Of a stretch of DNA of 53,140 bases, positions 9,064 to 16,823 are shown piece after piece. The notes under the pieces were generated by a model. The model saw only the letters and a program-made list of their open reading frames with translations. It was not told the origin of the DNA and did no database searches. The stretch is taken from contig CABUHO010000015.1 in the NCBI GenBank assembly GCA_902491395.1, positions 1-53,140 on the forward strand. Reading direction: 5' to 3'. The position numbers were made by a program, and so were the translations under genes. The stretch's first letter is position 1; each line of letters starts with the position of its first letter. The DNA is from an uncultured Collinsella sp. Lineage in GTDB: Bacteria > Actinomycetota > Coriobacteriia > Coriobacteriales > Coriobacteriaceae.

Positions 9064-9095
9064 TGGTAAAGACCCTATCACGTTGCACTTTACCA
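9064..9095. promoter_or_regulatory. dyad in the divergent lysA / M20 promoter region
   Basis: Eight-base arms TGGTAAAG (9064-9071) and CTTTACCA (9088-9095) are separated by 16 nt. They lie between the riboswitch and the divergent gene and overlap its likely -35. It could be an operator affecting both directions. Confidence 0.4.
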
Positions 9096-9117
9096 AACAA
9101 GAGTATTCGTATATAAC
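9089..9117 (+). promoter_or_regulatory. probable promoter of M20 peptidase gene
   Basis: TTTACC (9089-9094) and TATAAC (9112-9117) are separated by 17 nt and lie about 95 nt upstream of the start codon at 9211. Confidence 0.5.
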
Positions 9118-9210
9118 GTTTAAAAAATGCAGGGATATGCTGGAAACATGTGCACCACAATCCTGTATCACAATAAGTTGCAACAGATGTGCCTCACGAA
9201 GGGATCCTCT

Positions 9211-10398
9211 ATGACCGAGCTCCAAGAACTCCGTCGCTATCGCCGCGATCTCCATCGCATTCCAGAGCTCGATTTCGATCTTCCGCAGACGATCGCCTAT
9301 ATCGAGGGCGTGTTGGCACCGCTCACCTGCGAAGTGACCCATCCGTGCCCCAGCTGCGTCTGTGCTTTCTTCGACGCCGGCGTTGATGCCGCGCATGCCA
9401 CGGCGATTCGCGCCGATATGGATGCGCTGCCCATCGCGGAGGCGACGGGGGCAGCGTTCGCTTCGACCCATCCCGGCAAGATGCATGCTTGCGGCCACGA
9501 TGGACACATGGCCATGGCACTTGCCGCCGCGACGTATGTCGACCGTACAATTCGCGAGCAGTCGGGCGCCATTAAGCGCAATGTGCTCTTTGTGTTCCAG
9601 CCGGCCGAGGAAACGACCGGTGGTGCCAAGACGGTGTGCGAGAGCGGCGTGTTCGAGCGCTACGGGGCGGATCGCATCTTCGGCTTCCACGTGTGGCCCG
9701 ATCTGCCCGCCGGCACGTTGGCGAGCTGCTCCGGTCCGTTGCTGGCGCGTTCGAGTGAGACACACATTCATATTCACGGGACGAGCATCCATATCGCTAA
9801 GACCTATGGCGTTCCGGTCGAGGAGTCGCACGATGCGGCGCTGGCGGCTGCCAAGTTCTTGGTTTCCGAGCGCGAGCTTATGGACGAGTTGGGTGTCGAC
9901 GAGCCCTGCATTGGTAAGTTCGGCCTGCTGCAGGCCGGCACCGTCTGCAATGCGGTGGCGGGGGAGGCCCATGTTGCCGGCAGCCTACGTGTGTTTACGG
10001 ACGCCATGTTCGACCGTGCGCGCGAAGGAGTGCGCCGCGTTTTGGACGATGCCTGCGCCGCAACGGGCTGCACATATGACCTCGATTTTGCCGAGGGCTA
10101 TCCGCCGGTCGATAACGACCCTGAGCTGTTCGCCCACATTGCGCCTGCCTTGTCCGAGCTGCAACTTGCGGACGAGCCGCTGCTAATCGCCGAGGATTTC
10201 GCGTTCTATCAGCGCCATCTGCCGGGCGTGTTTTTCTTGCTGGGCACGGGCGTGCCAGAGGGACAAGAAAACCCGATCGACGCTGATGGCTGCCCAGCCT
10301 ATGCCACAAGCGCTCTGCATACCGATAGCATGCTCTTCGACGAGGAAATCCTACTCAAAGGCCTCGATGTCTACAAACGATTGCTTTTGCTTGACTAA
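9211..10398 (+). CDS. M20 family amidohydrolase, candidate N-acetyl-diaminopimelate deacetylase
   Basis: This 395-residue metallo-amidohydrolase of the M20D group has metal-ligand motifs RADMDALP (67-74), HACGHDGH (92-99) and FQPAEE (129-134), and a C-terminal HTDSM. The start ATG 9211 follows AAGGGA. M20D enzymes remove acyl groups from amino acids or cleave short peptides. Divergence from the dap operon and the presence of DapH make N-acetyl-LL-diaminopimelate the favoured substrate, since that step is otherwise missing here. Hippurate-hydrolase-like activity is the main alternative. Confidence 0.75.
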   Translation: MTELQELRRYRRDLHRIPELDFDLPQTIAYIEGVLAPLTCEVTHPCPSCVCAFFDAGVDAAHATAIRADMDALPIAEATGAAFASTHPGKMHACGHDGHMAMALAAATYVDRTIREQSGAIKRNVLFVFQPAEETTGGAKTVCESGVFERYGADRIFGFHVWPDLPAGTLASCSGPLLARSSETHIHIHGTSIHIAKTYGVPVEESHDAALAAAKFLVSERELMDELGVDEPCIGKFGLLQAGTVCNAVAGEAHVAGSLRVFTDAMFDRAREGVRRVLDDACAATGCTYDLDFAEGYPPVDNDPELFAHIAPALSELQLADEPLLIAEDFAFYQRHLPGVFFLLGTGVPEGQENPIDADGCPAYATSALHTDSMLFDEEILLKGLDVYKRLLLLD

Positions 10399-10412
10399 GG
10401 CGTGAAGGAGTA

Positions 10413-10489
10413 TTTGTTCTAGAAAACACGAACAAACGTACGATATAATAGAGATGTAAGTCTATAGAAACGTTTGACGTTACTAACGT
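10413..10489 (+). promoter_or_regulatory. promoter and operators of toxin-antitoxin operon
   Basis: A TATAAT hexamer (10444-10449) is flanked by two dyads: TTTGTTC/GAACAAA arms (10413-10419, 10430-10436) and the 13-bp palindrome ACGTTACTAACGT (10477-10489) 11 nt before the toxin start. Such flanking palindromes fit autoregulation by an antitoxin. Confidence 0.55.
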
Positions 10490-10500
10490 AAGGCGATACT

Positions 10501-10782
10501 ATGATTGCATCGTATAAAGATGAGGATACCGAACGCTTTGCCATGGGTATGCGGGTCAGGAGGTTCGTGCCCTTTGAGCGTGTTGCGTTGAGGAAGATTC
10601 GCCAACTGCAGGTTTGTGCTTCGCTTGATGATCTTCGCGTTCCACCGGGCAACCGCCTGGAAGCTTTGAAGGGCGATCGTGCCGGTCAATATAGCATCCG
10701 TGTTAACGAGCGCTATCGGGTCTGTTTTGAGTGGAGACAGGAGATGGCTTGGAATGTCGAAATCGTCGATTATCACAAGTGA
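10501..10782 (+). CDS. higB: HigB-type toxin (RelE superfamily)
   Basis: This 93-residue protein matches the plasmid-maintenance killer (HigB) family of ribosome-dependent mRNA interferases. Features include the N-terminal IASYKDEDTERF segment, the RKIRQL helix, the stretch PPGNRLEALKGDR and the C-terminal YSIRVNERYRVCFEW core. HigB normally precedes its antitoxin, as here: the antitoxin frame starts before this gene ends. Codon use differs little from its neighbours. Activity depends on family residues that cannot be proven from sequence alone. Confidence 0.88.
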   Translation: MIASYKDEDTERFAMGMRVRRFVPFERVALRKIRQLQVCASLDDLRVPPGNRLEALKGDRAGQYSIRVNERYRVCFEWRQEMAWNVEIVDYHK

Positions 10783-11095
10783 TGAGACTTCGGCCGATTT
10801 GCTGTCGCCGGTGACTCCTGGTGAGCTTCTCAAAGAGGAGTTTCTTGTCCCTATGGGCATTTCTCAATATCGCCTCGCCAAGGAGACCGGGATTCCGGCT
10901 CAGCGTATCGGGCAGATTGTCTTGGGAAAACGTCGCGTGACGGCCGACACCGACCTCCGTCTTTGCCGTTATTTTGGCCTGACGGATGGTTATTGGCTGC
11001 GCGCTCAGGTGGCGTTTGACCTTGAGGCCGAGAAAAGGCGGATTGAACCGGAACTCGATAAGATCGTTCCTGTTCAGCAGGCCATCGCACTGTAG
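10754..11095 (+). CDS. higA: HigA-type antitoxin (XRE HTH)
   Basis: This 113-residue protein contains an XRE-type helix-turn-helix (GISQYRLAKETGIPAQRIGQIVLG) preceded by the PGELLKEEFLVPMG motif typical of HigA/VapI antitoxins. ATG 10754 lies inside the toxin gene (29-nt overlap) with an AGGAG about 11 nt upstream. It would neutralise HigB and repress the operon through the upstream palindromes. Confidence 0.88.
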   Translation: MSKSSIITSDETSADLLSPVTPGELLKEEFLVPMGISQYRLAKETGIPAQRIGQIVLGKRRVTADTDLRLCRYFGLTDGYWLRAQVAFDLEAEKRRIEPELDKIVPVQQAIAL

Positions 11096-11120
11096 TGCTC
11101 AAAGATGATGGGGGGTGGCG

Positions 11121-11444
11121 ATGAGGCGATGCCGACAGTCTTCCGTATATAGTCCGGGTGGATGCGGGTGCGGTTTGCTACTGCTTCCGGTCATCGCTGT
11201 GAGCATTGGCGTGATGTTTGTGCTTGCTGGGCTGGCTGCGGCGGCACTCGTACTGTTTATCACCGCCATCGGCGTGACGGTCTGGCTGTGCCGTTCTCGC
11301 GAGCAGCGTCGTGCCGATGGTAAGACTAATGTCGGATGGATTGCCTTTTTGATCATCGCCTACCTGCTGAGCATCAGCTATTTGGCCTTCTTTATCCTGT
11401 TGCTTGTGAGCACCTTTACCGGGGAATCCGTCACGGTGGGGTAG
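11121..11444 (+). CDS. small membrane protein of unknown function
   Basis: This 107-residue protein is not recognised. Residues about 17-55 form one long or two short hydrophobic segments, followed by a basic stretch (CRSREQRRADGK) and another hydrophobic region (about 70-100). A run of G residues just before ATG 11121 serves as SD; a GTG at 11115 is an alternative start. It follows higA by about 25 nt and may be read with the toxin-antitoxin pair or stand alone. Confidence 0.55.
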   Translation: MRRCRQSSVYSPGGCGCGLLLLPVIAVSIGVMFVLAGLAAAALVLFITAIGVTVWLCRSREQRRADGKTNVGWIAFLIIAYLLSISYLAFFILLLVSTFTGESVTVG

Positions 11445-11815
11445 GTTTCGACGAGCTTCTTGAGGATGAAGCGAGGGGACGGACCCTGAATGAACCGCGC
11501 CCCACATCAACAAGTTCCATTCGTTGTGTAGCAATCCGAATGTGCAAGTGTTTGGCGTGAGGGCACCGCCGCCAGTAACACGGGGATGCAGGCCGCGATC
11601 GCCAGCCCCTATACCAGCTCATCGCAATAGATTCCATAAGGACCCACCAACAGGACATAGGCCAACTTGCGAGCCCATCATTCGCTGCGGCCACAAATCA
11701 GCTGGCAGCTGAATTATCGCTATAAATCGCGAGGTAAAATGTCCAAAGATTGATGGACGGTTCGCAGAATTTGCAAGGGTCATTGAGAAAGCAAAGCTGC
11801 GAGAAAGGAAGAGCC
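11445..11815. other. intergenic stretch without recognised gene
   Basis: This 371-bp region between the small membrane protein and the EcsC-family gene shows only short, unlikely frames on both strands. An AT-rich portion from about 11710 (TATAAAT and TAAAAT hexamers) probably holds the promoter of the downstream gene. The rest may be decayed coding sequence, but no family could be recognised. Confidence 0.4.
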
Positions 11816-12571
11816 ATGGCTAAGAAGACGGGAGAGAAAGAAACGGTTGAAAAGGCCAAAGGCTTCGAGATTCCCATCGATGAGGAATCGGCCGGCAAGC
11901 TGCTCGATACCATCTACAGGAGCGCACTGAATGGCGTCCCTAAGGTGAGTCGTTCGGTCGACGAGATGGTTGCCGACTACACGGGAAAGGCGAAGTCGCC
12001 CGATGATGCCGCAAGGGCACTCGCAAAGTGGCAGGTCATGAAATGCGGAACCTCAGGTTTCGTCACCGGGCTCGGGGGCTTGATTACGCTTCCGGTCGCA
12101 ATTCCCGCGAACATAAGCAGCGTCATGTACGTTCAGATGCGCATGATCGCCTGCATCGCGAAGATGGGTGGCTATGACGTTACGTCCGACCAAGTTCAGA
12201 CGATGATCTACATGTGCCTCACGGGTACGACGGCGAGTGATCTTGTCAAAATGGGGCTCATCAAGACTGGGACGAAATCGCTTGAGGCTGCAATCAAGAA
12301 GATTCCCGGGTCGGCACTCGTGAAGATCAACCAGAAGGTTGGCTTCAGATTTATCACGAAGTTCGGCGAGAAGGGTATCATCAACCTCGGGAAAATGCTG
12401 CCCCTCGCCGGTGGCTTGATTGGCGGCGGCGTGGACGTGGCATCGACGAGCATCATTGCTAAGAACGCCATCAGGATGTTCATGGAGGGCGAGGACCCCG
12501 ATGGAACCCTGCCCACTGAAGCGGAGGTCGAAAGCATCGAAGACGTTGAGGTGGAAAGCGACCTGCTTTAG
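11816..12571 (+). CDS. EcsC family protein
   Basis: This 251-residue protein matches the EcsC family: the block KCGTSGFVTGLGGLITLPVA leads into a hydrophobic segment, followed by QMRMIACIAKMGGYD and later the segment NQKVGFRFITKFGEKG. ATG 11816 follows GAAAGGAAGAG. Family members take their name from EcsC, associated with the Ecs ABC transporter of Bacillus, but most are solitary with no known activity. Several hydrophobic stretches suggest membrane association. The C-terminus is acidic. It is not adjacent to an ABC transporter here. Confidence 0.82.
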   Translation: MAKKTGEKETVEKAKGFEIPIDEESAGKLLDTIYRSALNGVPKVSRSVDEMVADYTGKAKSPDDAARALAKWQVMKCGTSGFVTGLGGLITLPVAIPANISSVMYVQMRMIACIAKMGGYDVTSDQVQTMIYMCLTGTTASDLVKMGLIKTGTKSLEAAIKKIPGSALVKINQKVGFRFITKFGEKGIINLGKMLPLAGGLIGGGVDVASTSIIAKNAIRMFMEGEDPDGTLPTEAEVESIEDVEVESDLL

Positions 12572-12600
12572 TCTTCGCTATACGCGCCACACCCCATTGC

Positions 12601-12981
12601 CTAGCTTATGCCGTAGGGGCTGCCGGCTGTTATGAGGTAACCCGCCTGCTCGCCGCGGTCTATTCGGCACATCGCGTGCGTCGTCTGCTTTGAGTCGCAG
12701 GCTGTGTCATTGCCGCCCACGATGGCCATGTGGTCGTTGAGTGTAGTCGAGCCCATGTGACCCTTGGGTGGCTCTCAGCCCGCATCTACCAGGATTCTTG
12801 TCGAGTTCGTGCGAGCATCGAGCGTGTAGGGCATGCTCGAGAGCGTCGTTGTCCGCATGGACCACGCCGCGCGGGTTCGCCATGTCGGAAATCGAGGCAA
12901 AGCGCTGCAACCGTAGAACCAGTAGTTCAAATCGATGTTGGCAAGCCTCGAGGTGTCATCGGTGATGGACGCGCGCTTCAT
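12601..12981 (-). pseudogene. decayed reading frame with one in-frame stop
   Basis: On the minus strand a 127-codon frame from ATG (12981) to TAG (12601) is broken by one TGA at codon 69 (12775-12777). The upstream half ends in NSTRILVDAG, which faintly resembles an ankyrin-type repeat. The downstream half is unrecognised. There is no clear SD. It may be a gene remnant or chance; the 517 bp between EcsC and the next gene hold nothing else convincing. Confidence 0.25.
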
Positions 12982-13029
12982 GCTCTTCTATATGGCAACC
13001 TTAGCTCTCAGCTAATGAATTCAAGTTCA

Positions 13030-13083
13030 ATCCTTCCTACGATGTGCTGTGTGCCGGCACGGTAGCCGGATCGTAGGAAGGAT
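13030..13083 (+). promoter_or_regulatory. long inverted repeat covering the SD of the FxLYD gene
   Basis: Perfect 14-nt arms (13030-13043 and 13070-13083) enclose a 26-nt loop that itself contains GTGCCGGCAC. The downstream arm contains the SD (AGGAAGG) six to seven nt before the start codon at 13089, so the folded RNA would hide the ribosome site. Confidence 0.65.
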
Positions 13084-13088
13084 GAATA

Positions 13089-13532
13089 ATGGCAAAAGAG
13101 GGAAAGAAGCCGATCGGCAAGATTGTCCTAGGCGTCATCGTGGTGCTGGTTATCGTCGGTGCCGTGGGTTCTATGGGCGGCAATTCAACCGATTCGTCTG
13201 CGAGCGATTCGGCAAAACCTGCCGAGGCGACACAGCAGGCTGAGGAGCAAAAAGAACCGCAAGAACCGTATATCATTGCTGACGAGGCTGAAGACACCTC
13301 CAGTCAGTTTGCCTATAAGATCACGGGCACGCTTACCAATAACACGGACAAGGAAAAGAGCTACATTCAGATTGAGTATGTTCTGTATGATGCCGATGGC
13401 AACCAGGTTGGAACGGCTCTTGCAAACACCAATCATCTGAAGGCGGGCGGCTCCTGGAAGTTCGAGGCGCTGGGTACGGTGTCTCCCGACCAGGTTGCTA
13501 GCTGGGAGCGTTCGGACGTAAGCGGTTTCTAG
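13089..13532 (+). CDS. membrane-anchored FxLYD-domain protein
   Basis: This 147-residue protein has a basic start (MAKEGKKPIGK), one membrane segment (about 12-30), a low-complexity Ser/Ala/Glu/Gln linker (about 32-60) and a C-terminal beta domain with NNTDKEKSYIQIEYVLYDADG, typical of FxLYD domains. The C-terminal part should lie outside the cell. Such proteins are common and mostly uncharacterised. It precedes the HTH gene by 32 nt and may share its transcript with the HTH-kinase pair. The SD is sequestered in a hairpin. Confidence 0.75.
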   Translation: MAKEGKKPIGKIVLGVIVVLVIVGAVGSMGGNSTDSSASDSAKPAEATQQAEEQKEPQEPYIIADEAEDTSSQFAYKITGTLTNNTDKEKSYIQIEYVLYDADGNQVGTALANTNHLKAGGSWKFEALGTVSPDQVASWERSDVSGF

Positions 13533-13564
13533 TATGTTGCATGCACTGGGGGAGGTGAAGTCGT

Positions 13565-13987
13565 ATGCCCGATAAAAAGCTGACCGAGGAGCTGCTCAAT
13601 GAGCTTCTCGATGCGCCGAACATCGATGGCTATATCAGGGAGCACGACTTTGCTGCCCCGTCGCTTTCGGACTACCTGAAGCAGCTGCTGCAGGAAAAGG
13701 GCTTGGAGCGCTCGCGCGTGGTTCGTATGGCCGATCTCAATGAGACCTTTGGCTATCAGATCTTTACCGGTGCGCGTCACCCGAGTCGCAATAAGGTGCT
13801 GCAGATTGCCTTTGCGATGGCGCTGACGCTCAAAGAGGCCAACCGTGCACTGACGGCTGCCGGGGTAAGCGTCCTCAACTGCAAGGATCGCCGTGATGCG
13901 ATTATCATCTTTTGCATCGATCGCGGGTGCAGCCTCCAAAAGGTCAACGAGGAGCTGTATCGCTTTGGCGAGGAGACGGTGAGTTAG
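13565..13987 (+). CDS. putative HTH (XRE-like) protein next to Ser/Thr kinase
   Basis: This 140-residue protein has a central helical region (LSDYLKQLLQEKGLERSRVV, then SRNKVLQIAFAMALTLKEAN) resembling an XRE-type helix-turn-helix with degenerate recognition helix. The N-terminus is acidic. A strong SD (GGGGGAGGTG) precedes the start. The pairing with a kinase gene 98 bp downstream suggests it is a substrate or partner. The function is unknown. Confidence 0.6.
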   Translation: MPDKKLTEELLNELLDAPNIDGYIREHDFAAPSLSDYLKQLLQEKGLERSRVVRMADLNETFGYQIFTGARHPSRNKVLQIAFAMALTLKEANRALTAAGVSVLNCKDRRDAIIIFCIDRGCSLQKVNEELYRFGEETVS

Positions 13988-14085
13988 CGGCTGATATCTG
14001 AGCCGGCGGAGCTGCCGAACAACGATGCAAACGAACGGGGCGCGGATGCCATGGGGTGTCTGCGCCCTGCGCTATGATGGAGGCT

Positions 14086-15465
14086 ATGGATACTCAGACC
14101 ACAACATATTCCGATGACGAGCTGACCGCAGCGCTTGCCGAACATCTGGCGTCGCTCGATCGCGACGACAGCTATCGCGTGGAGCGTGTACTTAAGCGCT
14201 CGTCCGTTGAAACAACCGAGCTCGTGTACTTTGAAGGAACCGGCGGTGGTTCGCTCGGCCCCTTTGTCCGTAAACGCATCGATGCTTCGGCTCAAATCGG
14301 CGGGGCATACGAGCGTCTGTTTGCCGCCCAGCGGGCAGGCAGGCGTTTTGAGCACCTGCCCAGAATCGTCGATTGTCATCGTGTGGGCGACGAGCTCAAC
14401 GTGGTTATGGAATACATCGAAGGGGAGACGCTCAGGGCGCTGGTGGACCGTCTGGGAGCCACCCCCGATTATGCGCGTGAATTGTATCCTGCCCTATGCG
14501 ATGCCGTGGGCGAGCTCCACGCCGGTTTTGCAATGGCGGGGGAGACGTCGGCGCCGGTGATCCATCGCGACCTCAAGCCGTCGAATATCATCGTGACGGG
14601 TGCCAACTATACGTCTGATGACGGCCTGACGTTTTCGTCGCTGGTGATTATCGACTTGGGGATCGCGCGCGTGTGGCGCGATGGCGCCGATGCAGACACC
14701 GTCAAGTTCGGCACGCGACCCTATGCGCCACCCGAGCAGTATGGGTTTGGGCAGACGAGTGTACGCAGCGACGTCTACGCACTTGGCGCCCTGTTGTTCT
14801 TCTGCTTGACGGGAGTCGACCCTAAACCAGGGCTCGACATGCGCGAGCAATGCGAGGCGCGTGGCATTCCCACTCCACTTGCCGATGCCGTCTGCATGTC
14901 GATGGCGCTCGACCCGGCCAAGCGTTTTGCGAGTGCGGAAGCGTTGGGACGGGCGACGCGCTCGGCATACGATCTGAGCCGCCCCGTGCGGCCTTCTACA
15001 CCTGCGCCTGTCCGTACTCCGGCCTCGGAGACGGTGTTGACGCTCCAAGGGCTCCAGAACCCCGCAGGGCTTCCTAGGCCTGCCGCCTCCGCTGCATGCG
15101 GTCTGCTCTCTCGCGTTCCGGAGTCTCTGGGGCGCATTTGGAATACGCTTGTCTGCTTCTCGCTACTTGTGTTCTTTGCCGGAAGTCACTTTGCCGTCTT
15201 TCACCCCACGGGAGCAAACCAAAGCTACCCGACGTGGCTTCTCATAATCGAGTATTTTTTCTTTGTCGATGGCCTTATGGTGCTTATGCATTTTGCGCTA
15301 CTCGATAAGCGCCGTCTTCGTCGGCGATTCGCGCTGTTCGACAGCTATCGCGGCAAGAAACTCGCGAAACTCTGGCTCAAGGCATTGGGTGTGCTGCTCC
15401 TATGCATGATCGTCATAGTCGCGGTTGCCAATGCGACCGGCGTCGTCGATACCTCCGCTACCTAA
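14086..15465 (+). CDS. membrane Ser/Thr protein kinase
   Basis: This 459-residue protein starts at ATG 14086 after TGGAGG. The kinase domain spans about residues 30-320: a Gly-rich stretch (GTGGGSLG), a Lys in VRKRID, HRDLKPSN (160-167) as catalytic loop, DLG (190-192) in place of DFG for metal binding, and APPEQ with RSDVYALG further on. After a Pro/Thr-rich linker come three hydrophobic segments (about 350-372, 385-408, 430-452). Unlike PASTA kinases there is no long outer sensor, so it probably responds to membrane or intracellular signals. Confidence 0.87.
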   Translation: MDTQTTTYSDDELTAALAEHLASLDRDDSYRVERVLKRSSVETTELVYFEGTGGGSLGPFVRKRIDASAQIGGAYERLFAAQRAGRRFEHLPRIVDCHRVGDELNVVMEYIEGETLRALVDRLGATPDYARELYPALCDAVGELHAGFAMAGETSAPVIHRDLKPSNIIVTGANYTSDDGLTFSSLVIIDLGIARVWRDGADADTVKFGTRPYAPPEQYGFGQTSVRSDVYALGALLFFCLTGVDPKPGLDMREQCEARGIPTPLADAVCMSMALDPAKRFASAEALGRATRSAYDLSRPVRPSTPAPVRTPASETVLTLQGLQNPAGLPRPAASAACGLLSRVPESLGRIWNTLVCFSLLVFFAGSHFAVFHPTGANQSYPTWLLIIEYFFFVDGLMVLMHFALLDKRRLRRRFALFDSYRGKKLAKLWLKALGVLLLCMIVIVAVANATGVVDTSAT

Positions 15466-15469
15466 AAGA

Positions 15470-15492
15470 AAAGGGCCCCATTGGGGCCCTTT
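15470..15492. terminator. bidirectional terminator between kinase and secreted protein
   Basis: A perfect 10-bp stem (15470-15479 with 15483-15492) with AAA and TTT at its base lies between two convergent genes. Confidence 0.8.
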
Positions 15493-15502
15493 GCAGTTGC
15501 AC

Positions 15503-16636
15503 CTAGATGCGGTTCATCTGAGCGGCGACTTTGTTGTACCAGTCCTGCCACGTGGGCGGGCAGTACTTTTTGGCCGCTGCCGGGGTAAGGGTGGAGCCGT
15601 AGTTGGCGCCCAGATAGGCAACGTGAGCGGAGATGCCCTCGCTCCAGCTGCCAAAGCTGCGCCAACCGCCGCCACGGGCACTCCAGCCCCAGGCGTTGTA
15701 AGAATTGGCGCAATAAGCACCCTTGGTGCTCTCGATGCAGGCGATGGCGGGGGACCAACGGGGGTCGACACCGGTATTCCAAGCGGCGACGGCAAAGTTA
15801 TAGCCCTGGCCTGCCATGGGGGAGCCGGCGAGATAATTGTCGATGCGGCTCGTCCACTCATTAATGAACGAATCGTAATCGGAGCTACCGGTATTGGCGT
15901 TGTTCACCGTGGTGTCGATGGTGGTGTTGGTGTTGGTGGCCTGGCTGCTGGAATTGCTGCCGCTTACGCCCTCGCCCGAGAGCTTCTCGGCGGCAGCGGC
16001 CTTATCGGCCTCAAGCTTGGCAAGCTCGGCGGCATTTTCCTGCTCGGCTTTTGCCTGTGCCTCGCTGCGGAGCTGCTGGGCCTGAGCCAACGCATCCTCG
16101 GCGTTTTTCTGCTCTGCCTCAAGCTGAGACTTGGCCTGCTGGAGCTCAGCCTTGTTCTGCTCGAGTTCGGTTTGCATGTTATTGAGCTGTTCGATCTCGT
16201 CGACGCTCGAGCTCGTGATCTGGTTGGTGTATTTGCAGGTCGTGATGAACTCACCCAGGCTCTGCGCGTTGACCAGGAAGCTCACGATGGGGTTGGTGCC
16301 CTTCTGATACTTGTAAAGATCGCGCATGGCGGAGCTTGCCTTGGCCTGCTGCTCGGGAAGCTTAGCCTCGATTTCCTCGATGCTTGCCTCATTGGAGTCA
16401 ATCTGCTTTTGCAGGTCATCGAGTTTGGTGCGGGCGTCGTTGTAGGCGCTCGTGGCGGCTTCGATCTTCTGCTGGGCTGCGGAAAGCTGGTCCTGCGTTG
16501 CCTGCGAGGCGGCATACGCCGCAACGGGGGAGAGCATCGGCGTGGCCGTCAGCGCAACGGCGAGCGCGGCGCTCGTGATGATACGAGCCGGCTTCGACGC
16601 AATGAGCGCTGCGGCGCGATGATTCGAATGCTGCAT
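15503..16636 (-). CDS. secreted coiled-coil protein with lysozyme-like C-terminal domain
   Basis: This 377-residue protein starts at ATG 16636 after GAGGG. A signal peptide ends near AYAA (about residue 43). A long coiled coil (about 45-220) rich in Gln, Glu, Ala and Lys resembles the PcsB/CwlO N-terminal regulator. A Ser/Thr/Asn linker (about 225-260) follows. The C-terminal domain (about 265-377) has WNTGVDPRWSPAIACIESTKG and NAWGWSARGGGW, similar to soluble lytic transglycosylase or glucosaminidase folds, where the Glu in CIES would be catalytic. The likely role is peptidoglycan remodelling during division. Confidence 0.75.
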   Translation of the reverse strand: MQHSNHRAAALIASKPARIITSAALAVALTATPMLSPVAAYAASQATQDQLSAAQQKIEAATSAYNDARTKLDDLQKQIDSNEASIEEIEAKLPEQQAKASSAMRDLYKYQKGTNPIVSFLVNAQSLGEFITTCKYTNQITSSSVDEIEQLNNMQTELEQNKAELQQAKSQLEAEQKNAEDALAQAQQLRSEAQAKAEQENAAELAKLEADKAAAAEKLSGEGVSGSNSSSQATNTNTTIDTTVNNANTGSSDYDSFINEWTSRIDNYLAGSPMAGQGYNFAVAAWNTGVDPRWSPAIACIESTKGAYCANSYNAWGWSARGGGWRSFGSWSEGISAHVAYLGANYGSTLTPAAAKKYCPPTWQDWYNKVAAQMNRI

Positions 16637-16706
16637 CCAGTCCCTCTGCAATCAATCGTAGGTTATGGTTCGAACGGTATTCTACTACTGCTTTCGACCT
16701 CAACTT

Positions 16707-16743
16707 GAACCTTAAAGGTTCCAAAGGGTCAAGTTGAACTTGA
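16707..16743. promoter_or_regulatory. tandem 15-bp palindromes, probable operators
   Basis: Two perfect palindromes, GAACCTTAAAGGTTC (16707-16721) and TCAAGTTGAACTTGA (16729-16743), have centres 22 bp apart, about two helical turns. A related imperfect copy, GTTCAACTTTAAC, lies downstream near 16793-16805. The dyads resemble MerR/SoxR-type boxes. They sit upstream of the secreted coiled-coil protein. Confidence 0.5.
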
Positions 16744-16823
16744 GGCTTTGGCTTTGACCTGCTGTTATGATGAATTGTTGAGAAACCATAGAGTTCAACT
16801 TTAACGTTACAGAGCCCTGTTTG

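Noticed and set aside
15425..16708. 427-codon frame opposite the secreted coiled-coil protein
   Set aside because: Composition is Gly/Leu-rich shadow of a coiled coil; the minus-strand frame has signal peptide and SD.
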